Source: Thysanoteuthis rhombus (taxonomy: Eukaryota; Mollusca; Cephalopoda; Oegopsida; Thysanoteuthidae). From it: a stretch of 64,000 bases of DNA. The stretch is taken from the NCBI GenBank assembly GCA_963457665.1, contig OY735207.1, forward strand, positions 60,574,844-60,638,843, in the 5' to 3' direction. A program made the position numbers and the translations under genes. Positions 11,872 through 22,844 of this stretch are shown one piece after another (within the stretch, counting starts at the first letter, position 1; every line of letters starts with the position of its first letter). The notes under the pieces are model-generated. The model did no database searches. It saw only the letters and a list, made by a program, of their open reading frames with translations, and was not told where the DNA came from.

Positions 11872-13384
11872 GTGACAGAAATAAAGCATTGATTTTACAG
11901 AAAAATATTTTCATCATAATCTCCTCTCTTGTCTATTTAAACAACAAATAATCAATAGATCCTTCATCGAATTTGAAAATTGTTTCATTTTGTTTTACGT
12001 CTGTGTAGTGATATTAAGAACTGTCTCAAATTGTTTCGGACACGTCAAAAAGACTTTACTCCAGGATATCATCCTCGTACTGAATTGATCCATGAATGAA
12101 TCCATAAAAAAAATCGCTGACAGCTTCTTTCAAAGGTTTTTTTTCCCGTTTTTCAATCAATGAAACGAGCTTTATTCATTGCATGTTAGTTTTTCAATTT
12201 ATTTACCATCTGTAATTGAGGGAAAAGCTTTTTCGAAATTTATTTGTGCAAATGTCGGCAGTGGAGATACTTGCAACTTGGCCAGCACCTCCTGTCGCCC
12301 GTGTTCGAACTCTCTCCAAAGTTTTTCGAAGGAGCTATTTTCTAGACTCACAAGCTCTCTACATTTGGAAGATTGATGAAGACAAACTGGGTCCTTTTTT
12401 TTTGTTCTCATCATTATTCAGTAGGACCATAGACGGTGAGATCTGTGTGCGTAATAACCCTCCAACCTGTGCAATGGAGTTTTAGATTGAAGTGCAATTT
12501 AGTGATCGATATTAAGTTTTTTTCTCAACGATTAGAAGCTAAATTCGTGGTGCTATTTGGGGGAGGGGTATCTATAATTTGACCTTGGAAAATCAAAACA
12601 TTCTGTCAGTATTGTATATCTTTTTAGTTAGGTTCCAGATCAGTTAACTTATCAGTGAATTTGCGTTTTTGCCCGAAAGGGAGGCTAATATTGTCAAAAA
12701 AAAAAAGGTAGCAATGTATGGCATTTGGAAGGGGGGGGCAGTTTCATTCATCCCCACCAGACTTAACATTTTGAAACCAGTGGGAATTGATGCTAAGCTT
12801 ACTTTTTTTTTTAGTTACCCTCACATTGGAGATTGAGCTTAGGGGTTAGGGTTTTCGTTTTCGTGATGAGGGCTAATGATAAAGACCTAATATTTACGTT
12901 GTCTTTGCGAGAAAAAGAAAATACATATTAATCTTTTTCTCTTTTAGGCTACCATACTTTAAAGTTATGGACGTTCGCATTTGATGGGACTAACAAAATT
13001 GACCCAACAATTCTTCCACCGTTGGCATTATGTTCGGTGAATATCGAATTCTTTTAAGACTGGCACATCGTAATCTTAAGGCTTTTAGGAATATTCGTCA
13101 CGTTTACCAACTTAAGCAATGCTCGACCAAATTATCTCAGAGACCATTGCTATTGATGTTGGTCCGAATATTACAAGGGGCTCACAATGTGCCAGACTAA
13201 GCTCACTAAATATGTGCAACTGAGTGCAGCTACTGTGTAGCAGTAGCTACCAAACTACTCTCATAGGTAAGTTTAGTGAATTCCATCGACAGAATAAGCA
13301 ATCCTTTGTAAACACCGACCTATACTTTCTTTTGTCGAACTCCTGAACTAAGTCCTGAGTTTACTTGGTTTTCCTACCGTAATA
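10161..13384. other. Unique AT-rich sequence, no recognised gene
   Basis: Holds short (AT)n tracts at about 11079-11095 and 11815-11866, and a CACT/CTCT tract at about 11039-11078. Overlapping open frames at 12179-12485 occur on both strands (65-89 codons). None resembles a known family, and open frames on both strands over the same bases argue for chance. Confidence 0.55.
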
Positions 13385-13573
13385 AGCACAATCTTCATCA
13401 AAATTAGGGATGGGATGTAAACCGATATGTAAAATCTACCTTTCCTTACCATGATTTGAAACCACGACCAACTGATTGTTTGGGGGCTGTCTAAGTAACT
13501 CTGCAAAATTGACTATACTTAGATATTAGCAAAAATTTGTCATTCGGATTCACAGAGGTTTATTTCATTCAAG

Positions 13574-13574
<1 letters not shown>
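13385..13574 (-). mobile_element. SINE family A, head half, split by a LINE
   Basis: ACCATGATTTGAAACCACGACCAA and neighbouring blocks match the head of SINE family A at 2255-2540 and 33736-33880. The copy stops at the target-site ATTCAAGT (13567-13574), where the LINE tail begins, and resumes beyond the second ATTCAAGT at 14178. The TTTATTTCATTC block just before the break corresponds to TTATTTCATTC at 2409-2419. Confidence 0.65.
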
Positions 13575-13667
<93 letters not shown>

Positions 13668-14177
13668 TAGTCTTTTAGCGTCCGTCGTTGGACATAGACC
13701 TTCCCCAGGATTTGCCACACTTCTCTATCATGGGCGTCACGGAGCCAGTACTTCCTGAACTTGTCTAGCTCGTCTCTCCATCTAATATTCTGCCGGCCAC
13801 GGTTGCGCATGCGATTTCAGGGGATCCATGTCATGAGTCATGATGTCCATCGGTTGTCAGCCATTCTTGCAACATGGCCAGCCCACCGCCATTTGAGATT
13901 TTTTATAGATTCTATGATGTCTCTAACTCTTGTCTTTTCCCGGATGTACTGTGCTGTTTTGTGGTCTCTCCATGTGAGGCCCAGCATTATTCTTTCATGT
14001 GCACGTTGCATGGTTCTCAGCTTACGGGTCTGTCTCTTGGTTGAATTCCATGTTTCAGCTCCATAAGTGACTATTGAGAGGATGCATTGGTTATACACCC
14101 TTCTCTTTAGGATTAATGGGATCTTCTTATTTTTGAAGGTTGAGGTAGCTCTGCCAAAGGCTTGCCATCCTAGTGTG
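13575..14177 (-). mobile_element. RTE-type LINE, 5'-truncated, with long ATG tail
   Basis: The minus strand encodes the C-terminal region that follows the reverse transcriptase in RTE-clade LINEs. An 86-codon open piece at 13838-14098 carries YNQCIL, YGAETW, RTMQRAHERIMLGLTWRDHK and WRWAGHVAR, residues typical of this family. Downstream frames are broken. The 3' end reads GGACGCTAAAAGACTA and then runs into about 31 ATG units (13575-13668, ATC on the plus strand). The insertion is flanked by the 8-base direct repeat ATTCAAGT (13567-13574 and 14178-14185), a target-site duplication. Only about 500 bases of element are present, so it is an inactive 5'-truncated insertion. The pieces of SINE family A on either side show that it landed inside an older SINE. 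Confidence 0.85.
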
Positions 14178-14325
14178 ATTCAAGTAAATGCATGATATGT
14201 ACGAGTGTATATATAATTATTTTAGTTGTGATACATACAATAAAAAAGTTGCAGTTATCATTTTCAGTCTGAATTGAGGTAGGAGTGAAGTTTGATTCTG
14301 CAGTAGCTAGTCTTATTTTAGTCAT
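14178..14325 (-). mobile_element. SINE family A, tail half, split by a LINE
   Basis: The order GCATGATATGTACG, ACATACAATAAAA, TTATCATTTTCAGTC and TTTGATTCTGCAGTAGC matches the tail of the family A copies at 2620-2715 and 33908-33985. It continues the head half at 13385-13574 once the LINE and one copy of ATTCAAGT are removed. The following 14326-15335 has a G10 run near 14545 and no recognisable gene. Confidence 0.65.
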
Positions 14326-15337
14326 CATTTTTTCTCTATTCCAGACGCATTCAATCCGTTTTCTTTCCCTCTCGTCCTAATGTTCTACACGCTCTCACAA
14401 CCAAACTTTAGATGATGGCTGGCTGTTATAAAAGCCCGACAAAAACAAGAAAAACATTCCACAAATTCAACACGGGACATAGCTTTCTCTTTGCCTTCTC
14501 CTTAGTTCCAAAGGTCTCCAGTGTTTTCTTCCTTTTAACTTGTTGGGGGGGGGGGGAGATGATGGTTGGGTAACGATTGGAAAATTCCACAAAGTTGACG
14601 GAGAAAGAAGATAGATAGATTGTTACGAACCGATTGATACATATGAACAAGCTTGGATGAAGATGATATGAAGAGACTTGGACGGATATAAACAAGATAG
14701 ATTGGTAGATAGATAGATGTGAACAAAGATCGTGCAGTAGATAAAAAGATATTTGAAACATTGAGGTAGATTCATGGGTAGCTGTGAACCCCCAACCACA
14801 CATATAGTTGGAAAATTAGAACAGGAAAAAAAAACTACAATCACATGGAAAATAATTAGGCAGACCGCACCGTACAAAAACTCATAAAAATGCACATTCT
14901 GCTTAGAAGAAAAATTAAAAATAATATCCTCCAAAGGAAATAACAAATAATTGAATAAGATAACAGAAATGATATTGCAATGTTGACATGAAAATAAATA
15001 TTTCCTAAAAAACATAAAAGGGAAAACACCGGAAAAGCATGAAAGTGAATAAAAACAACAGCGTCACACCCAAAATTTAAAATTCAAAACATCGAAAAAT
15101 AAATGAAAAATACGACGTAATGACACAAATAATATGTTTAAAGAAAAAAACAACAACATTGAATAGAAAAACAGAATTCAATTGAAAAGAACCGACAGAG
15201 TGTGAATCAAGCCTACTGTGAATGATATCAATAATAAAAAAAAAGTGTTTACAAAAATTCCCAGTGTTCCTTTTTGGAAACTAGAGACTGAATACACAGT
15301 GGAAAACCGTTTTTTGCAGGGACTTTTGCATACACCT

Positions 15338-15340
<3 letters not shown>

Positions 15341-15391
<51 letters not shown>

Positions 15392-15488
15392 CAGAGACAG
15401 AGACAGAGACAGAGACAGAGAGACAGAGAGAGTCGAAGAGATTGACGAAGTGGAAAAGGAGAGAGAGAAAGAAAGAATGAAGGAGAGA

Positions 15489-15519
<31 letters not shown>

Positions 15520-15530
15520 GTAGAGAGTTG
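15341..15530. repeat. (GA)n / (CAGAGA)n compound repeat
   Basis: A pure GA run passes into about nine hexamer units of CAGAGA, then an interrupted GA-rich stretch and a second GA run at about 15488-15519. The frames of 75-156 codons on both strands are artefacts. Confidence 0.95.
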
Positions 15531-15767
15531 GAGTTGGAAGAGATAGGTTTACTGGATAAACAGATCGCATTCGGGGCGGCCCACCTTTTCTGAAATGCCA
15601 CGGACAACTATTAGCCGGCGACCCAGCTCCAATTAAGTGCTCCACCAAAGGAACAACACCTGGGCTACATAAACAGTCAGTTGTGGTATCGACGTCTACG
15701 TCGTCAACACCACCACCCCATCTCCGACGCCCCCCCCTCGAGCACCACCATCTTCGACACCACCATC

Positions 15768-15810
15768 ATGACCATGACAGTTACCGGTTTCGTGATCGTC
15801 GTCTTACTAA
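15768..15810 (+). CDS. Candidate signal-peptide first exon (tentative)
   Basis: ATG at 15768 in the context CACCATCATGA opens a 14-codon hydrophobic stretch (MTMTVTGFVIVVLL). It runs directly into GTAAGC at 15811, a good 5' splice site, leaving a phase-1 junction. A short hydrophobic N-terminus followed by a phase-1 intron is the usual start of genes for secreted or membrane proteins. A downstream open stretch ending with a stop at 16107-16109 is cysteine-rich (six Cys in its last 34 codons). It has an AG in matching phase after a C-rich tract near 16004 and an AATAAA at 16120-16125. Linking the two is speculation; chance is a real alternative for a 43-base exon. Confidence 0.25.
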
Positions 15811-16377
15811 GTAAGCTTCGACCTTTAAAGAGACTCTAACAAATTAGAGTTGTGTTTTGTTTGGGGTAAACGCCGACCGTAGATGATTCAATGCACCCTG
15901 ATTCCCATACAAAACAACCCATCACCCCTAACTCTTTACACCTGCCTAGTGCCAACTGATACTCGCTCCGCCATAACTCAACCCCCACCCCCACCCCCGA
16001 CTGAAGTGTGTTTTATTTGGCGGTTTGGTTTACGAACCATCGGATGCTGCTGCAAATGTCACCATCAGGGTTGGGCACCGTTTCTGAGATGTATACAGCT
16101 CCACTGAAGCTGATCCACAAATAAAGAATATTCATTGAGTTTTATTCCCTGTCAACAGGTTGAAAGCAGGGATACTGACACGATACAAAACCAAATTAGA
16201 AAAAAAAATTATTTACGAATTTCGAAAAAAGAAAATTGGTCTTTCTTTTGCATTCACAGAAAAAATTCTCCGACTTTTTCGCTGGTTGCTACAATCGAAT
16301 TCTGAACTTGTACGGAGTCTGTGAGAAGAAAAGTATGCAGCGATTAGATATCATTAGAAAAATAGCCAACCTAAGGC

Positions 16378-16540
16378 AATAGCATTTTAGTCCCCTTCGA
16401 AGTCCTCCCATCGGTACCTGACATACTCATCCCAGCGTCCCTTCCTCTATCCAAAATAGTATGCTTAGTTATTTTTCGGAATCACCATCAGCCTCATTGT
16501 ATTCTCCTTAATTTTGTCCACGGTCTCAAATCCCCCCTTT
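16378..16540. repeat. Direct duplication, left copy part 1
   Basis: The block GCAATAGCATTTTAGTCCCC through TTAATTTTGTCCACGGTCTC matches 16900-17055 with modest divergence. In this left copy, a 275-base segment (about 16541-16815) separates it from the second half, CGATTGTCACCTACC. In the right copy the two halves are contiguous. Confidence 0.8.
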
Positions 16541-16815
16541 CAACGACGAAAATCGAGATGTCATATGGAGACAAATTTAGACTCTATGTGTGTGGGGGAA
16601 GGGGGGCTAGCAGGCATGGGTGAATTGAATGATTTGTAGTCAACAAATTCACCCAGTGGCCTCTCACTGCCGATTGAGTTACCAACAGGAGATCATCTGT
16701 TCATGCATGCAGAGTAAAGTCCCATCTGATCCGAAGCTAGGATACACCTAGGCCGTGCAATCTGTTCTCAGGATATTCAAAATGGCTGAATATTTTCCAA
16801 GCAGACCTCGTACAG

Positions 16816-17120
16816 TTTTCGATTGTCACCTACCACACCTAACTTTCTTTGAGTCAAGGAATTACTTAATTATATACAAGAAAAAAAAATCCTGCCTTGG
16901 GCAATAGTATTTTAGTCCCCTTCGAAGCACTCCCATCGGTACCTGATATAATTGTCACAGTGTCCCTTCCTCAATCCCGAATAGTGTGCTTAGTTATTTT
17001 TCAGGATCTCTATCAGCTGCCTCATTGCATTCTCCTTAATTTTGTCCATGGTCTCTCTTCGATTGTCACCTACCACGCTTAACTCTCTCCGAGTCAAGGA
17101 ATTACCTAATTATATACATA
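16816..17120. repeat. Direct duplication, left copy part 2 and full right copy
   Basis: 16816-16885 (CGATTGTCACCTACCACACC to AATTATATACA) is the second half of the left copy. 16900-17120 is the right copy, with both halves joined at GGTCTCTCTTCGATTGTC. Either the left copy gained an insertion or the right lost 275 bases. No coding function is recognised. 17121-17930 is unique sequence with no gene seen. Confidence 0.8.
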
Positions 17121-17930
17121 GACTCCAAAAGATGGACGAGTCTTTTCATCCGTGCTTATCTTTATAACTCTGTTTGTATCTGTCCATGTTCATTTCGCAC
17201 TGATGCAGCTATGGGTAAAATAGCAGGATGAGATTGAGCACTGTGGTCTTGCAAACCAGTGGAACCCCCTTTAAAGCAATTTGACGTCCAATCTGATGTC
17301 CCCACCGGCAGCTCCTATAACCAAACTGATGCCAGGCGTACCGCTTTATGCTTTCGTTTCAACTACAGCAGCGTCCGAGGGGGGGGGGAGATTCTGACGA
17401 CTGGGCATCACATTTAATTCTTACTTTGCATTAATTTCTGTGTCTATCAGTCTCGTCGTCCACGAACGAAATGTTACTCCGAAAGTTTACACTTCTAAGA
17501 TATTTCCAACGTCGTGCCAAAAAAAGATAGCGCTGGAAACTTTTGCATCAACTTATAGAAAAAAAAAAAAGAAGTTAAAATCAAAATAAAAAATAAAATA
17601 ACATTTTGGTCGACCTTCTTCATAAGGTTAATGACGAGTTTTCCCTTGGAACCAACAAACCACGTCGTAAATCCCTTAGCACTTGATCCAGCACTTATGA
17701 TCCAGTTTTCCAAGATAGGATAGATCAAGATCCTTCTTGGTGAACCGAGTTCTGAAAACAAGATATAGCGGTTCTCTCAAAAAGGCCATAAATCTGTTTT
17801 TTCAAAAGAGAAAAAGAGAGAGGGCTGAGTAGAACTTAATGAGAATAGCCCAGCCGAACGCTCAAGAGAGTTGATCTCACACTTATCCAAACACCAGGAG
17901 TCCATATGATGCTTTCGACGCCTGGGGAAC

Positions 17931-17933
<3 letters not shown>

Positions 17934-18015
<82 letters not shown>
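17934..18015. repeat. (AT)n microsatellite
   Basis: About 80 bases of uninterrupted alternating AT. Confidence 0.97.
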
Positions 18016-18018
<3 letters not shown>

Positions 18019-18304
18019 TTTATTTGTCTATATGAATAAGATAAATCAAACTGAAATAGACATTAATTCGTTCATCAAATATTTGCTCCTACTTCTTCAA
18101 GTGAGGGTTTAATTGACGGATGGCCACGTATATATACTAAAAGGGGAAACTACAGACACAAACTTTTGAACCTATTGAAGAATATTTTCACTATCGCTAG
18201 ATTCCTCAAATTGAATCCCGTTCATAAAAAACTCCAAGTGCCACATAAAAACATATTGATATAATCTCTAAGATATTTTCTGATTTAGTGATCTGTCGCA
18301 GTGG

Positions 18305-18381
18305 CCCATTTCTATCTATCTATCTCGGTTTATTCATTATGTATGTATGTATGTATGTATGTATGTATGTATGTATGTATG

Positions 18382-18414
<33 letters not shown>

Positions 18415-18525
18415 CAGTCTATTCATCTATCTGCTTATTCATTATCTATCTTTATTGGTCTATTCATCATTTATCTTCGTCTGTTCATTACTGTCTATCA
18501 ATCGTTCAATCATTCTCTCTCTCTT

Positions 18526-18621
<96 letters not shown>

Positions 18622-18640
18622 CGTGTATATGTATACTAGC
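18305..18640. repeat. Chain of five simple repeats: ATCT, GTAT, ATCT, CT, AT-GT
   Basis: (GTAT)n at about 18339-18383 joins (CTAT)n at about 18382-18416. A degenerate TCTATTCATC block follows, then (CT)n at about 18515-18568, (AT)n to about 18606 and (GT)n to about 18622. Each repeat starts from the end of its neighbour. The frames of 79-125 codons over it are artefacts. Confidence 0.95.
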
Positions 18641-18699
18641 TGATATACCCGGGAAAAATCTCTAAACATAACGATGCTGTTAAGCAAATGATATTTCAT

Positions 18700-20070
18700 A
18701 GAGATTTCGTAAAAACGTCGATCTTAAAACCCTGAAAATTAATTTTTCTGCAAACTGCGAATTCTTTCGATCATTTCGGACACTAGCAGTTCGCATGTGA
18801 AAGTGTTTGAATGTCATGTTTGAATAAGGATTAGGACCAGAAGGGTTAGATTAGGGCAATTGTTTTTGCTCCGAGAAAACATGTTTTATTGTCAATTTAG
18901 GTTTAGATTCATTAAAAGATTCTGCCAAGCTGGTACTCGCGCTGATAAAAGGAGGAATTCACGTCCGATGTCACTAATGACGATTGGAAAGTTAGGGTGC
19001 AGTTCAGCATCATAACTACATTGTAAATAGAGCCCCCTAATTAATTTTTCGAATACATCTTTTCTTAAAAATCGGGGATTTTCGGAAAAAATTATAATAG
19101 CCTAATAAATTGAAAACAGGGGAATCTGAAAGAAAAAAAATTCTTGAACCCAGTCAGCTGATTGTATTTACTACGTCTCTAAACACTGGTGTCCTGTTGC
19201 TCTCACTGATTTTTTTAGCGCTAAAATTGTTTCTTATTATATAAGCGCAAACACAGAACCCTCCCCTCCAAAAAAACAAACAAACCCGGACTGCTCATTT
19301 TCGATAAAGTTCAGCCTTTATGTGTGCGTTGTAGGTGAATTGTGATCTTCTGATTTCGAATATGCATTTGTTTTACCTCTGTAATACCCCACGAGTTAGT
19401 CTGCACACTTCTCAAAGCAGGAGTGCGCAGACTAGCATGTAACCTTGGGCAAATTGGCATAGACACCGAGAGAAAGAGTTGTTCATATCCATGGTCACTT
19501 ATGATAAATGGAAATTAAGGTTTCAGTTTCAGCATTATAGCAACAATGTGAATAGTATCTCCGCTTATGAAAACTTTCAATGTGTCCTTTTTTTTTAAAC
19601 CTGGCAAATTTCCAGAAAGTTTGAAGGTCTGAAACAGATGAAATTTAAAGAAAATTTCTGAAATTTTGTATAATAGAAACACACCCAAAATTACATTAGC
19701 ATAGACAGGGAGAAAAAAATTCCTCGGTTTTAGTTTGAACTCAATCTGCCAACTCATATTGCTAAAGAGTTAGCTACTCGGCTACTGAACCGTCCTGATG
19801 GTTATACTGTAAATTGCAGCACTAAAAGAAAATTCATCAAAAGATATGTGCGTTCTGATTTGTTTTCTGAGATCGCGAACATAAACCTCATAGAAATCGC
19901 TGAATTCGTTTGTGTAAAATTCAACCTTAAGGGTGCATTGCTGGCAAATTGTGATCTGCTAGTTTCGGATATGTCTATTTTCCAAGGTTTTAACCACTCG
20001 GGTATTGTACCGCCATAAAAAAGACGAATTACTGCCCTCCCAATATAAAAAAAAACATCGACCAACCCTC
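18700..20070. repeat. Region of old interspersed duplications
   Basis: CAGTTCAGCATCATAACTACATTG near 19004 is echoed by CAGTTTCAGCATTATAGCAACAATG near 19524. GTGAATTGTGATCTTCTGATTTCG near 19335 is echoed by GGCAAATTGTGATCTGCTAGTTTCG near 19943. The segment therefore contains at least two diverged copies of an unnamed repeat of several hundred bases. ACTCGGCTACTGAACCG at about 19773 and ACTCGGGTATTGTACCG at about 19996 belong to the same units. No gene is recognised. Confidence 0.5.
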
Positions 20071-20139
20071 ACATATTAGTACTTTCAAATAAATAATCAA
20101 CCCACCTCAGATAATGCTGATTCAAAATGTACGTATTGT

Positions 20140-20290
20140 TTGATTTCATAAATCTAACTTGAAGTAACTTATTCATTAATCACCCCCTTTTCCATTGCTT
20201 CAATTCATCATCCTGATATGGCATACTGCGAAGAGACATTGTCACGTGGTGGTTTCTATTGAGCGACTAACCAGACCATGTCTTTTAATT
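20140..20290 (-). repeat. Dispersed repeat family R, partial copy
   Basis: The order TAACTTATTCATTAATCACCC, ATGGCATACTG, GGTTTCTATTGAGCGACTAACCAGACC is the reverse complement of the start of family R. It matches GTTTCTATTGAGCGATCAACTAGAC at 63579-63604 closely. 20291-21510 contains a G11 run near 20460 and no recognisable gene. Confidence 0.65.
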
Positions 20291-21516
20291 CACAAAAAAA
20301 TCTTTTGAAAGTTTTTATTCATAAAAACAAAAAATTGACCAAAAGTAAGAATCACAAAAGGGTCGATGAGAAGGCTAACATTGCACTGTATTGTTTTTTA
20401 GATATTTACTTAACCAAAGCTTAGTTTTGGCACCAGACCCCAAGCAAGGGACACTCGGGGGGGGGGGGATTGAGCTTTCTAATCAGTAGTAATAATTTGT
20501 AAAACAGGCTTGCTAACTATTACGTGACGAGGAAATCTCCATAATCTTATTATATTTACTTTATATCAAAGATTACCATATTGAACGCGATTGGTGGCAA
20601 AGAATGGCCATCCATTGCAAAATGAGAACCCCTGTTCATTACATGTATTCCATTGCAAGATAGAAGCTCTGAATCACAATAGATAGAACTAAGTTGCAGA
20701 CTATCACAATAAAACGGAATATTTTTATTGAGTTAGCCGTAGAGCTACACCGACGGAAATTTCGGTCATTCGCTGTAAATGAGTTAGTCCATAAAAACAA
20801 TCCACAAGGTGGCGCAAAAGTTACGGAAGGTTAAAAAACATTCATGTCTCTTTAGATTTGATGCTTTTAAGAAATTATTTTCCACAAATGAATTATATGA
20901 ATTACGGAGATTTAATGAATCCGCGTACGGAATTTTTTCTCCATTCAAATGCCTACCATTTTCAACTTCAACTCATTTTTGATCTTTCAATTACATTCTG
21001 CATAACATTTCAAAGGACATCTACTCCTCTGCACTGGTATATGATTTTCAGCATTTCGAGCTGAATGGGGTCTCCCTGTTTGTCGCTGATCACCAACAGA
21101 GCCCTATTTTCGGAAACGGGCGAACAAACGACGAATCATGGACTCAGATGTCGGTGTTCAAGTAAGGAGACTCAGCCCGTGAGTTTAAGGCTGAAAGTAT
21201 TCAAAGTAAAACTTATTTTAGTTCGTTTATCTATTGTGTCAGTTTCTATGATGAAATCCCAATGATTATTTTATCGGAGCGATGGCTCGGGTTTACGGTC
21301 GACTTTGTGACAGGTGAAATCGAAAAACGTCTTCCATCTACGACGCCACGATTGAATAATTTTTTTAGCATGATATCAGCAGTAGATGTAGTAGTTGACG
21401 AATATAAATTTTTGCATGAAAACGCCTTAGCTTGAGATCAGCAGAAGGTATGATAATTGACGATTCAAATTATTTGATAAAAAATAAATAAATTAGGATT
21501 TACATTGAAACGAGAG

Positions 21517-21760
21517 CTACTTTCGCTTCGTTCGGACCTGTGAGTTATATATCTGACAAAAGGAAAAACGAGAAATATTAAAACTCGCCATCACAGTCAA
21601 TAAATGAACCGTAGCGTCTAAAGTTGGAGTCAAAAAAAATTTGATCGAAGAATAAATTTGGTTAAAATAAATTCTATTCGTGAAATCATAGGAGTTTCTC
21701 ACTGCAAAGTATCCATGTGAAGAAACATCTAGATTCCCCTGAATTGATACACCCGTCAAG
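21517..21760 (-). repeat. Dispersed repeat family B, copy 1
   Basis: The reverse complement shares GATGTTTC, AAACTCCTATGATTTCACGAATAGAATT, ACGCTACGGTTCATTTATTGACTG with 49020-49300 (-) and 37285-37460 (+). The 80-codon open frame here and the 73-codon frame at 49017-49238 share a TVMASF/TVMSLSSF stretch only because the underlying repeat DNA is the same. They are not treated as genes. Confidence 0.7.
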
Positions 21761-21879
21761 ATGCCCCTCCAAAGTAAAAAAAAGCTTTTAAAAAAATCGA
21801 AACATTTTCAAATGGGGTCTAATGGAGTACTTATGTCAATTTTCAAGTCTGTGGAGAAAACAGTATTGAGAGGAGAATA

Positions 21880-21945
21880 AAAAAAAGACAGAACCCTTCG
21901 CTACTTCTTGGTGGCTATGGTTATTCAATGGAAAAGGTTATGATT
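21880..21945 (+). repeat. Relic of SINE family H tail
   Basis: AGAACCCTTCGCTACTTCTTGG then GGCTATGGTTATTCAATGG matches AGAACCTTTCGCCATCTTTAATGG and GGCTATGGTCATTCAAT at 33508-33545. This places an old SINE fragment about 60 bases upstream of the tetraspanin's CCAAT boxes. Confidence 0.55.
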
Positions 21946-21999
21946 GTCCTAATTCCCATCATGACATTTGCACCATTCTGTATTTCATTCAGAGATTTC

Positions 22000-22063
22000 A
22001 TTGGTGCTGTCTCCAACCAATTAGAATATCTAGTCGCCATATTACGTGGCGTTCAATATAAAG
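22000..22063 (+). promoter_or_regulatory. Likely tetraspanin promoter: CCAAT pair and TATA box
   Basis: ATTGG at 22000-22004 (inverted CCAAT), CCAAT at 22017-22021 and TATAAAG at 22057-22063 precede the tetraspanin ATG at 22137. A start about 25-30 bases after the TATA box would fall near 22087 and give a 5' leader of about 50 bases. CCAAT boxes at about -70 and -87 and a TATA box at -30 are textbook spacings for RNA polymerase II. Each motif alone is weak; the ordered set is what supports the call. Confidence 0.5.
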
Positions 22064-22136
22064 AAGCACTATTCCTCTTCTGCCTCTTTAAGTGCAGCAA
22101 GGGATAAAAAGAAAAGAAAAGAAAAGAAAAGAAAAA

Positions 22137-22844
22137 ATGCGTCGAATTCCATCAAAAGTATGTCTCAATATATTCAACGTGGCCTTTTCTTTAGGATCAT
22201 TCTTCTTAATAATTATTGGTGCTTCGATGCAGAGAATTTTACGTAAAAATCCCAGTTTCGTAAACAAACATATCTCGGCTCCAGCTCCAATTACGATGGC
22301 TTTGGGGTCCGTAATATTCTGCGTATCAATTTTTGGTCACATAAGCGTCTGCTGTCAGAGCTGGACCATGCTGCTCTCTTACTGTTGCCTCATTTTCTTC
22401 CTAATCCTCGTTGAATTGACCGTTGGTATACTCGCTTTTGAGAGCAAGTACCAAGTTTTAAAGCTTATTCAAGATTTTTTGCTCTCTGCCGAGCAGAGAT
22501 ACGCCAGTGACAAAATAGCCTCCAAGACTTGGAATGTCCTCCAGCAAGACTTGAAATGCTGCGGAGTCAACAATTACACAGAATGGTTTCATTATTTTGG
22601 TAACTCTTCTCTGCCAGATTCTTGTTGTTCTCACTATATCATCGGCTGTGGTAGCGATGCATTCTCAACCGGCAACTTTTACCAGGCCGACTGTGCTCAT
22701 GCTATAAGCGAATGGCTTCACAAATACGAACTTTATATCACCACTTTCTTCGCTGTACTGATCTCTTTGACAGTCATCATTTTCTTCCTGTCTCTTGACC
22801 AACTAAAACGTCTTCGCAAGGAGTTTTATGCCAGAATTGTGTAA
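22137..22844 (+). CDS. Tetraspanin, single exon, 235 residues
   Basis: Tetraspanins are four-pass plasma-membrane and endosomal organisers that cluster integrins, proteases and receptors. The protein shows all hallmarks. TM1 is at about 8-28 (with FNVAFSLGS), TM2 at 52-72, TM3 at 79-101 with the family's acidic residue in VELTVG (E93), and TM4 at 199-220. The large extracellular loop, about 102-198, has CCG at 141-143, PDSCC at 160-164, and Cys171 and Cys186: six cysteines, giving three expected disulfides. Loop sites NYT (146) and NSS (156) could be N-glycosylated. Cysteines 9, 72-73 and 83-84 near membrane edges are possible palmitoylation sites. The first ATG of the frame, at 22137, is chosen. 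It follows an AAAAG-repeat stretch that stays open upstream to 22092 but has no ATG. The loop resembles the CD9/CD63-type group in layout, but the exact orthologue cannot be named. The absence of introns is unusual for animal tetraspanins and suggests a retrogene or intron loss, though no poly(A) tract or target duplication is seen. Confidence 0.93.
   Translation: MRRIPSKVCLNIFNVAFSLGSFFLIIIGASMQRILRKNPSFVNKHISAPAPITMALGSVIFCVSIFGHISVCCQSWTMLLSYCCLIFFLILVELTVGILAFESKYQVLKLIQDFLLSAEQRYASDKIASKTWNVLQQDLKCCGVNNYTEWFHYFGNSSLPDSCCSHYIIGCGSDAFSTGNFYQADCAHAISEWLHKYELYITTFFAVLISLTVIIFFLSLDQLKRLRKEFYARIV

Noticed and set aside
12179..12485. Overlapping frames on both strands as a possible exon
   Set aside because: No known family and no convincing splice sites; both strands are open over the same bases.
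22092..22136. Upstream extension of the tetraspanin frame
   Set aside because: The frame is open but begins with GTG; the first ATG is at 22137, and the extension is a Lys/Glu run from AAAAG repeats, not a typical tetraspanin N-terminus.
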